Shown here: positions 51,120 to 59,059 of the stretch, piece after piece
Numbering within the stretch: position 1 is the stretch's first letter
Layout of the letters: each line of letters starts with the position of its first letter
Assembly (NCBI GenBank): GCA_023439125.1
Contig: JAEXOU010000016.1
Location: forward strand, 191,941-255,940
Reading direction: 5' to 3'
Length of the DNA: 64,000 nucleotides
Source of the DNA: Bacillota bacterium
GTDB taxonomy: Bacteria; Bacillota; Clostridia; Lachnospirales; Lachnospiraceae
The notes under the pieces: generated by a model
What the model was told of the DNA's origin: nothing
Database searches by the model: none
The model's input: the letters and a program-made list of their open reading frames with translations, nothing else
Program-made: the position numbers and the translations under genes

Positions 51120-51968
51120 ATGGCAATTAGGTTTGTGACAGATAGTGCGTCAGATATCGAGCAGAATATGAGAGAGGATGTTACAGTAGTCCCATTACAT
51201 ATATGTTTTGGGGAAGATGAATATCTTGATGGCATGACTATGACACATAAGGAGTTCTATAAAAAATTGATAGAGGTGGAAGAACTTCCTTCAACAAGTC
51301 AAGTAGCACCATATGAATTTGAAGAAGTATTGAAACAGGCAAGAGAAGCTGGTGAACAGGTGATCATTGTTACGATCTCTGGAAAACTTTCCGGAACATA
51401 TCAAAGTGCTTGTATTGCAGCCCAGAATTATAATGATATGGCATATGTGGTTGATAGTGAAAATGCAACGCTAGCTCAGAGAGCCTTGGTTGAATATGGG
51501 CTACGTTTAAAAGATCAGGGATTAGATATACACACAATTGTTAATTTGCTGGAAACTAAGAAAAAAGAGATACACTTAGTTGCTCTTTTAAATACACTTG
51601 AGTACTTAAAAAAGGGCGGGAGAATCTCTAGTGCAGCGGCTGCAATAGGAGGAATATTCTCAATTAAACCTGTCATTACAATTCAAAATGGTGAAATTGT
51701 TGTACTTGGAAAAGCACGTGGCTCGAAAAAGGGTAATAATCTTTTACAAGAGCAAATTACCTTGGCTGGAGGAATTGATTTTGATATGCCTTATTCTTTA
51801 GGATACACTGGGCTAGATGATACACTTATCCAAAAGTATATTGAGGATTGTGAGGAAATATGGAAAAATTCAACAGACAAGCTTGATGTTATAACAGTTG
51901 GAGGTGCCATTGGGACTCATGCAGGACCTGGAGCCATCGCAGTAGCATTTTTTAGTGCTGGTTGTTAG
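51120..51968 (+). CDS. DegV-family fatty-acid-binding protein
   Basis: A 282-residue DegV protein. It starts MAIRFVTDSASDI, the family's first strand and Ser-containing loop, and includes LPSTSQVAPYEF, TISGKLSGTYQSA and the GGRISSAAAAIGGIFSIKP segment typical of the family. DegV proteins bind fatty acids and, as FakB, present them to the FakA kinase. No fakA is adjacent. AAAGGATG serves as the ribosome-binding site, so ATG 51120 is preferred over 51108. A family B hairpin follows and separates it from the convergent AraC gene. Confidence 0.85.
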   Translation: MAIRFVTDSASDIEQNMREDVTVVPLHICFGEDEYLDGMTMTHKEFYKKLIEVEELPSTSQVAPYEFEEVLKQAREAGEQVIIVTISGKLSGTYQSACIAAQNYNDMAYVVDSENATLAQRALVEYGLRLKDQGLDIHTIVNLLETKKKEIHLVALLNTLEYLKKGGRISSAAAAIGGIFSIKPVITIQNGEIVVLGKARGSKKGNNLLQEQITLAGGIDFDMPYSLGYTGLDDTLIQKYIEDCEEIWKNSTDKLDVITVGGAIGTHAGPGAIAVAFFSAGC

Positions 51969-51974
51969 GAGTAT

Positions 51975-52018
51975 GGGATGACAAACATTATTTGCTCCTA
52001 AATTATGTTTGTCATCCC
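51975..52018. repeat. Family B core-deleted hairpin, copy B3
   Basis: GGGATGACAAACATTATTT and its complement at 52000-52018 (one mismatch), separated by only 6 bases. The terminal repeats of the MITE-like element with the core removed; it may now work as a terminator between convergent genes. Confidence 0.65.
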
Positions 52019-52054
52019 ATTATCAGCAATTTATTTACTAGAAGAGCATAGTCC

Positions 52055-52948
52055 TTATTTTTTTACTACAGGATACCATAGTTCAATATACCCCATATCA
52101 TTGGTTCCACCGTAAATCTCAAAGTTAGGCCCATCCACTCGATTGTAATCAGCAGTAGGAAGCCATTCTGTATAAAATCTCTTCTGCAATGTATTCAAAA
52201 TCTTGCCAAAGTCTTCATCCCAGCGAAATGGTTCGGAAGGAAATATGGCATATGTTTGTGAAGGGATATGTGCAATCTGATATCCATCCACATTACTATC
52301 ACTCGAACGAAAGGCACAAAGCATATAAGGAAATGTACCATCTCCTGTATTTCTATAATGCTCCACCCCATGAATCTTACATAAATCCTTTGCTATGAAG
52401 TTCGGCAATTTACCCGAGTTAGAAAAGAGTCTTTCATATTCTCCATTGTTATGACACTTCTGCCATAATTGGGCAGGACTTAAATAACCTTCTTCTCCTG
52501 TCAATGAACATACTGTTTCGATACCAAAAACATCAAAAGCTTCTTTGGTTTCAATTCTGTAATCCATTTCTTTCTCTCCTTTAATTGATATTTGAAAAGA
52601 GATCTTAGGATAGGCCTTTAAATGTGCACCTTCCTGTTTTGCTTCAGCAGGAGTTATCCCATGAAGAGTTTTAAATGCTCTTGAAAATGATGTTGTAGAA
52701 TCATACCCATATTTTATTGCTACATCAATCACCTTTTGATTTGAATTCTGTAATTCGAGTGCTGCATTCGTCAATCTACGACGTCGAATGTATTCTGCCA
52801 GTGGTACATCTGTTATAAAAGAAAACATTCTCTGAAAATTATAGGAAGAACAACCAGCTTTCATTGCAACGATGTTAAAATCAATATCTTCTGTAAGGTT
52901 AGTTTCAATATAATCAATCGCAGCATTCATTTTTGTTAGCCAATCCAT
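52055..52948 (-). CDS. AraC-family regulator with GyrI-like effector domain
   Basis: Residues about 5-105 hold the AraC double helix-turn-helix (MKAGCSSYNFQRMFSFITDV, KYGYDSTTSFSRAFKTLHGI). From about 130 follows an effector-binding GyrI-like domain (YRIETKEAFDVFGIETVCSL, then IAHIPSQTYAIFPSE, YIELWYPV). AAAGGAGAGA precedes the ATG at 52948; an ATG at 52966 overlaps that site and is rejected. Divergent from a second regulator of the same architecture. The inducer is unknown. Confidence 0.85.
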   Translation of the reverse strand: MDWLTKMNAAIDYIETNLTEDIDFNIVAMKAGCSSYNFQRMFSFITDVPLAEYIRRRRLTNAALELQNSNQKVIDVAIKYGYDSTTSFSRAFKTLHGITPAEAKQEGAHLKAYPKISFQISIKGEKEMDYRIETKEAFDVFGIETVCSLTGEEGYLSPAQLWQKCHNNGEYERLFSNSGKLPNFIAKDLCKIHGVEHYRNTGDGTFPYMLCAFRSSDSNVDGYQIAHIPSQTYAIFPSEPFRWDEDFGKILNTLQKRFYTEWLPTADYNRVDGPNFEIYGGTNDMGYIELWYPVVKK

Positions 52949-53156
52949 GCAAATCTCTCCTTTCATAATACAAGATTACCAGATATGAAATTGTATAGCT
53001 CAACTTATCATGCACAATATTATCGCATATTTAATTATGAGAGAACCTTCGATTAATAAAAGCAATATCACAATATTTATTTATTATTATGTAAACATGA
53101 ATCAAAGTCTAGTTTAAATGACATTGGTTTAGAAATCAATCAGTAATAAAATAAAA

Positions 53157-53300
53157 CCAAAGCAAAATCATTATAAATTTGAACAACTTGATAAGAAAAG
53201 TCGAGAAAAGATATTGAACGCATGCTATGATAAGTGAGGAATTAGACAATAAAGGAATCGAAAGTTGAAGTTACTGCTAAAACAAGGTAAAATCAAATTA
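53157..53300 (+). pseudogene. N-terminal remnant of a TetR-family regulator
   Basis: Translation gives PKQNHYKFEQLDKKSREKIL then NACYD, as at the start of TetR-family proteins. A frame shift follows, after which DNKGIES-SY continues in the next frame, with stops in between. No intact gene remains. It fills most of the 375-base gap between the two divergent AraC genes. Confidence 0.4.
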
Positions 53301-53323
53301 GTTGAACTTGTGGAGGTAATCTC

Positions 53324-54166
53324 ATGGGAGCAAATCAAAAGTTACAAAAAGTATTTGATTATATGGAACAGCATCTAGATGAAACATTGAGTTTGCAAAC
53401 ACTTTCTAATATGGCAGGATATTCAGTCCCTCAATTCTACCGATTATTCAAACAATTAACTGGAGATAAGGTGAATGAGTATCTACTTAGAAGAAGAATA
53501 TCAGAAGCAGCAATTGCAGTGAAAAATGATAAAAAATCAATTGCGGAAATTGCTTTCCAATTCGGATTTCAATCACATGATGTATTCACACGAGCGTTTA
53601 AAAGAGTATATGGAATGACTCCAATCCAATATCGACAAAATGATGTAGTAGTACAACCATTGAAGAGATTGGTGATTCCAGAGCAAGATATTGAGGGAGA
53701 TGCATCACAAATGACATACTCCATTGTAGAAATGAGTCAGTTTGATGTAATTGGTTTGGAATGTCATGCTTGTACATGGGATAGTGATGGAGCAATTGGA
53801 GAGCTATGGTGTGAGTTTTTACAAAGAGTTTCTGAAATTCAAGGTATTGCCATGCCATCCACAATGTATGGTATATGTGAAGTGAATACTTGTCAGGAAA
53901 ATCATTTTGTGTATATGGCTTCGATAGGAGTGGAGCAAATTGATTTTGTTCCAATAGGAATGACCGTACGTACAATACCTGCACAGAAGTATTTTCAAGC
54001 CCAAGTTCCACAGAAAGTAACAACTCCAGATGCCTATACAAGTACGATTAGCTATGCTAAAAGTCTTGGATATGTCATTAAAACTCAAGATGAACTTGAA
54101 GTGTATGAGGATAAATTTCAAGATCCAGATATACATAGATTTCGTTTGTTGATTCCAATTCAATAA
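53324..54166 (+). CDS. AraC-family regulator with GyrI-like effector domain
   Basis: A 280-residue regulator: AraC HTH in residues about 8-105 (LSNMAGYSVPQFYRLFKQLT, FQFGFQSHDVFTRAFKRVYG) and a GyrI-like effector domain behind it (YSIVEMSQFDVIGLECHA, then VRTIPAQKYFQAQVPQ and RFRLLIPIQ at the end). GGAGGT lies before the ATG. It is co-transcribed with the transglutaminase-like gene 14 bases downstream, its probable partner. Architecture matches the divergent regulator at 52055. Confidence 0.85.
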   Translation: MGANQKLQKVFDYMEQHLDETLSLQTLSNMAGYSVPQFYRLFKQLTGDKVNEYLLRRRISEAAIAVKNDKKSIAEIAFQFGFQSHDVFTRAFKRVYGMTPIQYRQNDVVVQPLKRLVIPEQDIEGDASQMTYSIVEMSQFDVIGLECHACTWDSDGAIGELWCEFLQRVSEIQGIAMPSTMYGICEVNTCQENHFVYMASIGVEQIDFVPIGMTVRTIPAQKYFQAQVPQKVTTPDAYTSTISYAKSLGYVIKTQDELEVYEDKFQDPDIHRFRLLIPIQ

Positions 54167-54180
54167 GGAGGATGAGCAAG

Positions 54181-55137
54181 ATGAGAGAAGAAGTATTGAA
54201 CTATTATCGACAGGCAGAATCTATTACAAATCTAGAAAAGTATAAGAAGTTTACTGATTGGATTGTGGCAGATCCAAGTGTGATAGGTCAGATTGTACAG
54301 GGACTTATTGTGCATGACTCTTGGTTGGAGCAATATAATATATCATATGTAAAAGAACATCAGTACCCACAACAGATGGCATATATGAAAGATATACTAG
54401 ATAAAGCATTAGAGATTGATAAAAGTAATCTCGCGATACCACGACAACCCCAAAATAGAGTCATTGCATGCTGTAGAGAGTTTGCTACTTTAATGTGTGC
54501 TTTTTTAAGAGCAAAAGGAATCCCAGCTAGGAGCCGATGCGGTTTTGCAACTTATTTTGGATGGAGTGGAGGATATGAAGATCACTGGATTTGTGAATTT
54601 TGGAATGGTATTCGATGGGTTTTGTGGGATCCTCAAATCGATCCGTTACAACAATGTTTTATTACTCAATGGGGGTTAGAGGGAGTAGATAGCAACAGAA
54701 AATTAAAACAAATATCTGAATTTAATCCACATGATTTAACGGCAGAGGATTTTATTTGTGCTGGACAAGCTTGGATCCTTTGCCGTCAGGCGAAAAAAAA
54801 TCCAATGAAATTTGGGATTGGGTGTAAGATACAACCAGAATGGGGAATTGATTCTTTACATGGGCTATGGTTTATAAGGGGACAATTGCTTCGTGATTTT
54901 GCTTCTCTAAATAAAGTTGAGACAGTACCATATTTAATTCGAATTTGTAAAGGGTTGGACTGGAAACCTTGGTATCTAGTCTCAGCAAAGGATGAAGAAC
55001 TAACAAATGAGGAGTTAGCTCTATTGGATTATGTTGCAGAATTAACTTGTAATCCTGATGAAAATATGGAGGAGATACAAAATCTGTATCATAAAGAATC
55101 CTTATTACAGGTACCTTCAGAAATTGTACAAAGATAA
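54181..55137 (+). CDS. Transglutaminase-like protein
   Basis: A 318-residue cytoplasmic protein with a transglutaminase-like Cys-protease fold. The triad is visible: Cys98 in CCREFATLM, His135 in YEDHWICEF and Asp150 in WVLWDPQID; the LRAKGIPARSRCGF helix-strand unit is typical of the family. No signal peptide or membrane segment is present. The start at 54181 is used because AAGGAGG sits 9 bases before it; ATG 54172 is too close to that site. It is coupled to the upstream AraC/GyrI gene. The substrate is unknown. Confidence 0.75.
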   Translation: MREEVLNYYRQAESITNLEKYKKFTDWIVADPSVIGQIVQGLIVHDSWLEQYNISYVKEHQYPQQMAYMKDILDKALEIDKSNLAIPRQPQNRVIACCREFATLMCAFLRAKGIPARSRCGFATYFGWSGGYEDHWICEFWNGIRWVLWDPQIDPLQQCFITQWGLEGVDSNRKLKQISEFNPHDLTAEDFICAGQAWILCRQAKKNPMKFGIGCKIQPEWGIDSLHGLWFIRGQLLRDFASLNKVETVPYLIRICKGLDWKPWYLVSAKDEELTNEELALLDYVAELTCNPDENMEEIQNLYHKESLLQVPSEIVQR

Positions 55138-55171
55138 CCTTTTTAGTGATAACTTTCATCATAATATTACG

Positions 55172-55206
55172 ACCAAGAGAAACACTTTCGGTATGTTTCT
55201 CTTGGT
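55172..55206 (+). terminator. Hairpin terminator-like
   Basis: ACCAAGAGAAACA pairs with TGTTTCTCTTGGT (13 bp), followed by AATCGTTTATTTT; a weak T-run ends the regulator/transglutaminase operon. Confidence 0.6.
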
Positions 55207-55272
55207 AATCGTTTATTTTCACAAGAAAATAGAAAATATCATCGTTTAGGACATAAATTTATAGAATACTAC

Positions 55273-55301
55273 TTGACAACTTTTCAAAAAAAGGGTAGTT
55301 T
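55273..55301 (+). promoter_or_regulatory. leuS promoter
   Basis: TTGACA (55273-55278), 17 bases, then TAGTTT (55296-55301): a plausible promoter for the T-box leader. Confidence 0.5.
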
Positions 55302-55560
55302 AGTAACAGATAAGAAAAAAAGTGATGATTAGAAGTAGTAAAAGCTATTTTCAGTTACAGAGAGTTATCATGTGGTGGAAGATAACCTGGAAAACTTTGA
55401 ACTCGTCTATGAACTCCAAGGTTGAAATTTATAGTAGGCTTTGGCGGGAATTCCCGTTATAGAATTTAAGTGCAGGAGCTGGCTCCTGAATTAGAGTGGT
55501 ACCGCGGTAGGTTAATGTCCTTTCGTCTCTGTTATCGAGATGAAGGCTTTTTTTTTATAT
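55302..55560 (+). promoter_or_regulatory. Leucine T-box riboswitch of leuS
   Basis: A tRNA-sensing leader. The T-box core TGGTACCGCGG is at 55497-55507. A GAACTC segment near 55399-55404 offers CTC as the Leu specifier codon, in the stem I region that also has an AGTA-type box. The antiterminator is followed by an intrinsic terminator, where CCTT-CGTCTC pairs with GAGATGAAGG, then nine T (55519-55558). Uncharged tRNA-Leu would favour readthrough into leuS. Confidence 0.9.
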
Positions 55561-55634
55561 ATTATTATCAAAAAGCGTACATTCCACTACGGCTTAAAAG
55601 CCCCAAAAATATGAAGGAAGAATGGAGAAAAGTT

Positions 55635-58055
55635 ATGAAACTATACAATCCAGCAAGTATTGAAAAAAAGTGGCAAAAATACTGGGAAGAACACAAAACA
55701 TTTAAAACCGATGTATGGGACTTTTCAAAACCTAAATATTACGTACTTGACATGTTTCCATACCCATCAGGGGTAGGTCTTCATGCAGGACACCCAGAAG
55801 GTTATACAGCGACTGATATTGTTTCTCGTATGAAACGTATGCAAGGGTATAACGTATTGCATCCAATGGGATACGATTCTTTTGGTTTACCAGCAGAGCA
55901 ATATGCGGTTAGTACAGGAAATCATCCAAACGGATTTACACAAGAAAATATCCAATCCTTTTCTAAACAGTTAAAAGAACTTGGTTTTGACTATGACTGG
56001 TCGAAAATGATTGCAACAAGCGATCCAGAGTTCTACAAATGGACTCAGTGGATTTTTAAGCAATTATATCTTGATGGATATGCAAAATATGTAGATATGC
56101 CTGTAAACTGGTGTGAAGAGCTTGGTACCGTATTATCCAATGATGAAGTCATTGATGGTAAATCAGAGCGTGGTGGTTATCCAGTTATACGTAAAAACAT
56201 GAAACAATGGGTAATCAACCAACCAGCATTTGCAGAAAAACTCTTAGAGGGCTTAGATGAAATTGAATGGCCAGAGTCTACAAAGGACATTCAAAGACAC
56301 TGGATTGGAAAATCAGAAGGTGTTGAAGTAGATTTTAATATTGTAGGTGGTGGTAAATTTTCAATTTACACTACTTGTATTGAAACAATTTATGGTATAA
56401 CATTCATGGTACTTGCACCAGAAAGTGATCTTGTTAAGGAATTAATGCCAAGAGTAGAAAATCCAGAAGAAGTACAGGCTTATATCAATGAAACATTGAC
56501 AAAGAATGATATGGACCGTACTCAGTTGAATAAAACAAAATCTGGTTGTATGTTAAAGGGCCTTTATGCAATTAATCCAGTAAATGGTAGAGAAGTACCT
56601 CTATTTATCGGTGATTTCGTTTTAGCAAGTTATGGTACTGGTGCTGTTATGGCCGTTCCATCTCATGACCAAAGAGATTTTGAGTATGCGATAGTTCATA
56701 ACATTCCAATGATTCAAGTAATTGATGGAGCCGATGTGAGTGAACAGGCATTTGAAAAGCAAGATTACTTAGGCAAGGGCTGCAAGCTTATGAATTCTGA
56801 AGAATTCACAGGCCTTACAGTAGAAGAAGCGAAAGAAGCCATCACAGACAAGTTAGTGAAGCTTGGCGTTGCACGTAAAACGGTGAACTATCGTTTCCGT
56901 GAATGGATTTTCGCACGTCAAAGATATTGGGGAGAACCAGTCCCTGTAGTATACACAGAAGATGGTGAGATTCATATTTTAGATGACAGTGAATTACCAC
57001 TCGTATTACCAGTTCTTGAAGATTATAAAGGTAAGAATGGACAGGCACCATTAGAGAATGCAACTGAGTGGAAGCAATATGACAAGAATGGTATGACAGG
57101 GAAACGTGAGACTTCAACAATGCCTGGTAGTGCAGGTTCTAGCTGGTATTATATGCGTTATATCGACCCAGACAACCAGGATGAGTTTGCGAACCAAGAA
57201 TTATTAAAACATTGGTTACCAGTTGATTTATATATTGGTGGACCAGAGCATGCAGTTGGTCACTTAATTTATTCGAGAATATGGAATCGTTACCTTTACG
57301 ATAAGGGATTATCTCCAGTAAAAGAACCATTTAAGAAATTAGTTCATCAAGGAATGATTCTTGGTTCGAATGGAATTAAGATGGGTAAACGTTATCCTGA
57401 ATTTGTAGTTAATCCAAGTGATGTTGTAAGAGATTATGGTGCAGATACCTTAAGACTATATGAGATGTTCATGGGACCATTAGAAGTATCCAAACCTTGG
57501 AGTGACCAAGGAGTAGAAGGTGCAAGAAAATTCATTAACCGTGTATGGACCTTCTTTATGAATCCTGAAAATATTACAGAAGAAAATGATGATACGTTAA
57601 CAAAAGTATATCATCAGACTGTAAAAAAGGTGACAAGTGATTTTGAACAATTAGCATTCAATACTGCAATCAGTCAAATGATGATTTTCATGAATGCTGC
57701 TTATAAAGCAGGCAAGTGCCCTAAGGTTTATGCCGAAGGATTCATTAAGATGCTTTCTTGTATTTGTCCTCACGTAGGGGAAGAGATGTGGAGTCTGCTT
57801 GGACATGATAACAGCATTGCTTATGAAAGCTGGCCAGTTTATGATGAGGCAGCGATCAAAGAAGATACAGTAACAATCGGTGTTCAGATTAATGGTAAAG
57901 TGAAGGGAACTGTTGAAATCGATGTAAATGAGGACAATGCCTCAGCTATTGCGAAGGCAAAAGAAGTTCCATCCGTTATGAAGGCACTTGAAGGGTTAAA
58001 CATTATAAAAGAAATCTACGTGAAAGGAAAAATCGTAAACATCGTAGCAAAATAG
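55635..58055 (+). CDS. leuS: Leucyl-tRNA synthetase
   Basis: A class I synthetase of 806 residues. The HIGH box is HAGH at 50-53 within PYPSGVGLHAGHPEG. The position of the KMSKS box reads KMGKR (582-586, GIKMGKRYPEF), a variant that keeps the first Lys and Met but not the Ser. CP1 editing domain, anticodon-binding helices and the C-terminal domain (KGKVNGKVKGT-like end) are in order. ATG 55635 is chosen (GGAG at 55624); longer in-frame extensions run back into the T-box and are rejected. Regulated by the T-box leader in front. Confidence 0.9.
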   Translation: MKLYNPASIEKKWQKYWEEHKTFKTDVWDFSKPKYYVLDMFPYPSGVGLHAGHPEGYTATDIVSRMKRMQGYNVLHPMGYDSFGLPAEQYAVSTGNHPNGFTQENIQSFSKQLKELGFDYDWSKMIATSDPEFYKWTQWIFKQLYLDGYAKYVDMPVNWCEELGTVLSNDEVIDGKSERGGYPVIRKNMKQWVINQPAFAEKLLEGLDEIEWPESTKDIQRHWIGKSEGVEVDFNIVGGGKFSIYTTCIETIYGITFMVLAPESDLVKELMPRVENPEEVQAYINETLTKNDMDRTQLNKTKSGCMLKGLYAINPVNGREVPLFIGDFVLASYGTGAVMAVPSHDQRDFEYAIVHNIPMIQVIDGADVSEQAFEKQDYLGKGCKLMNSEEFTGLTVEEAKEAITDKLVKLGVARKTVNYRFREWIFARQRYWGEPVPVVYTEDGEIHILDDSELPLVLPVLEDYKGKNGQAPLENATEWKQYDKNGMTGKRETSTMPGSAGSSWYYMRYIDPDNQDEFANQELLKHWLPVDLYIGGPEHAVGHLIYSRIWNRYLYDKGLSPVKEPFKKLVHQGMILGSNGIKMGKRYPEFVVNPSDVVRDYGADTLRLYEMFMGPLEVSKPWSDQGVEGARKFINRVWTFFMNPENITEENDDTLTKVYHQTVKKVTSDFEQLAFNTAISQMMIFMNAAYKAGKCPKVYAEGFIKMLSCICPHVGEEMWSLLGHDNSIAYESWPVYDEAAIKEDTVTIGVQINGKVKGTVEIDVNEDNASAIAKAKEVPSVMKALEGLNIIKEIYVKGKIVNIVAK

Positions 58056-58091
58056 ATGTTGAAATCATTGTTTGTGATATAGAGAATGAAT

Positions 58092-58204
58092 AAAGAATGA
58101 GTCGGATGGTAGGTTTTCTTCGGTGCGCTACGCTCACAAGCCCACAAAGGGCATGTGGGACTTGTAAGGCACTCCGAAAACCTACCATCCGACTCATTCT
58201 TTTT
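58092..58204. repeat. Family C long hairpin, copy C1 (leuS terminator)
   Basis: Perfect 27-bp arms: 58092-58118 pairs with 58176-58202, followed by TTTTT. The loop contains further pairing (CAAGCCCACA..GTGGGACTTG). It probably terminates leuS. Its inner 90 bases repeat almost exactly in copy C2. Confidence 0.75.
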
Positions 58205-58240
58205 GGCTAGTTTAACATCACAAACAATGAGGTCTGTATG

Positions 58241-58337
58241 TAGTAGGTTTTCTTCGGCGCGCGACGCTCACAAGCCCACAAAGGGCATGTGGGACTTGTA
58301 AGGCACTCCGAAAACCTACCATCCGACTCATTCTTTT
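58241..58337. repeat. Family C long hairpin, copy C2
   Basis: Matches C1 from TAGGTTTTCTTCGG through the final GACTCATTCTTTTTGG, but its left arm is shortened, so only about 9 bp of the outer stem (TAGGTTTTC/GAAAACCTA) remain. It lies just before the convergent rhodanese gene end. Confidence 0.65.
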
Positions 58338-58357
58338 TGGGAAGTTTTATCAGACTA

Positions 58358-58753
58358 CTACTTTACGATTTCATATGGCCAGTCATTTATGCCTCCAAAA
58401 TCATAGACATCTGTATAGCCGAGTGAGATTAGTTCTTTGGCAGCGATAGCACTTCGACGTCCGCTACGGCAATAGATAAGAATTTTTGCATCTTTATCGG
58501 AAAGTAATGATTCAGCCTGTTCGGATATTAGGTCATAAGGAAGCAAGATTGAATTCGCAATATGACCTGAGTTATATTCCGACTCTGTTCTAACATCTAA
58601 TATAATAACATCACTTTCGTCTGCTATGATTTCTTGTGCTTTGTCTGGAGATATTTTTTTATATTCTGAGGATTGGGCTTGATTATTTGAGCTACATCCA
58701 GTTAAAGTAAGTAGAGTAGACAGGATTAAGAATAGTATTAATTTGTATTTCAT
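58358..58753 (-). CDS. Rhodanese-like lipoprotein
   Basis: A 131-residue exported protein: N-terminal hydrophobic signal with lipobox LTLTGC (Cys near residue 20), a Ser/Asn/Gln linker, then a rhodanese domain (VIILDVRTESEYNSGHI) with the active-site loop CRSGRRS. Sulfurtransferase or thiol-handling activity outside the membrane is inferred from the intact Cys. GGGGG lies before the ATG. It is convergent with leuS and separated by the family C hairpins. Confidence 0.8.
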   Translation of the reverse strand: MKYKLILFLILSTLLTLTGCSSNNQAQSSEYKKISPDKAQEIIADESDVIILDVRTESEYNSGHIANSILLPYDLISEQAESLLSDKDAKILIYCRSGRRSAIAAKELISLGYTDVYDFGGINDWPYEIVK

Positions 58754-59059
58754 AAGTAAGTCCCCCTTTATATAAATTACTTGAATTTGATGAGATTATT
58801 TATCTAATCGTAATAATGATTGAAGCATAAATGTTTTTCTTTTTCGTAGTATATCATCTCTATTATATGGCTTCTGTAACTAAGTTACAAAACAACTTTA
58901 ATGACTAAATCCTTCGAGTATCCATTCATGCAAAAAGCACCCAAAGAATGCCATCTATGATGACAAGAATCTTTAAATAAAGGCTAAATAATCCATTTTA
59001 TTCAATATTTATTAGGAGTATACTTAAAGTAAATAATAATTCTAAAGGAGAGGAACATA
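58754..59059. other. Divergent gap between rhodanese and GH43 genes
   Basis: A 306-base AT-rich region with no gene recognised. A plus-strand TATACT (59019-59024) could be the GH43 -10 box. No regulator gene is adjacent and no clear dyad was seen. Confidence 0.4.

Noticed and set aside
55470..55634. Upstream in-frame extension of leuS
   Set aside because: It would translate the T-box antiterminator and terminator; the family start is ATG 55635.
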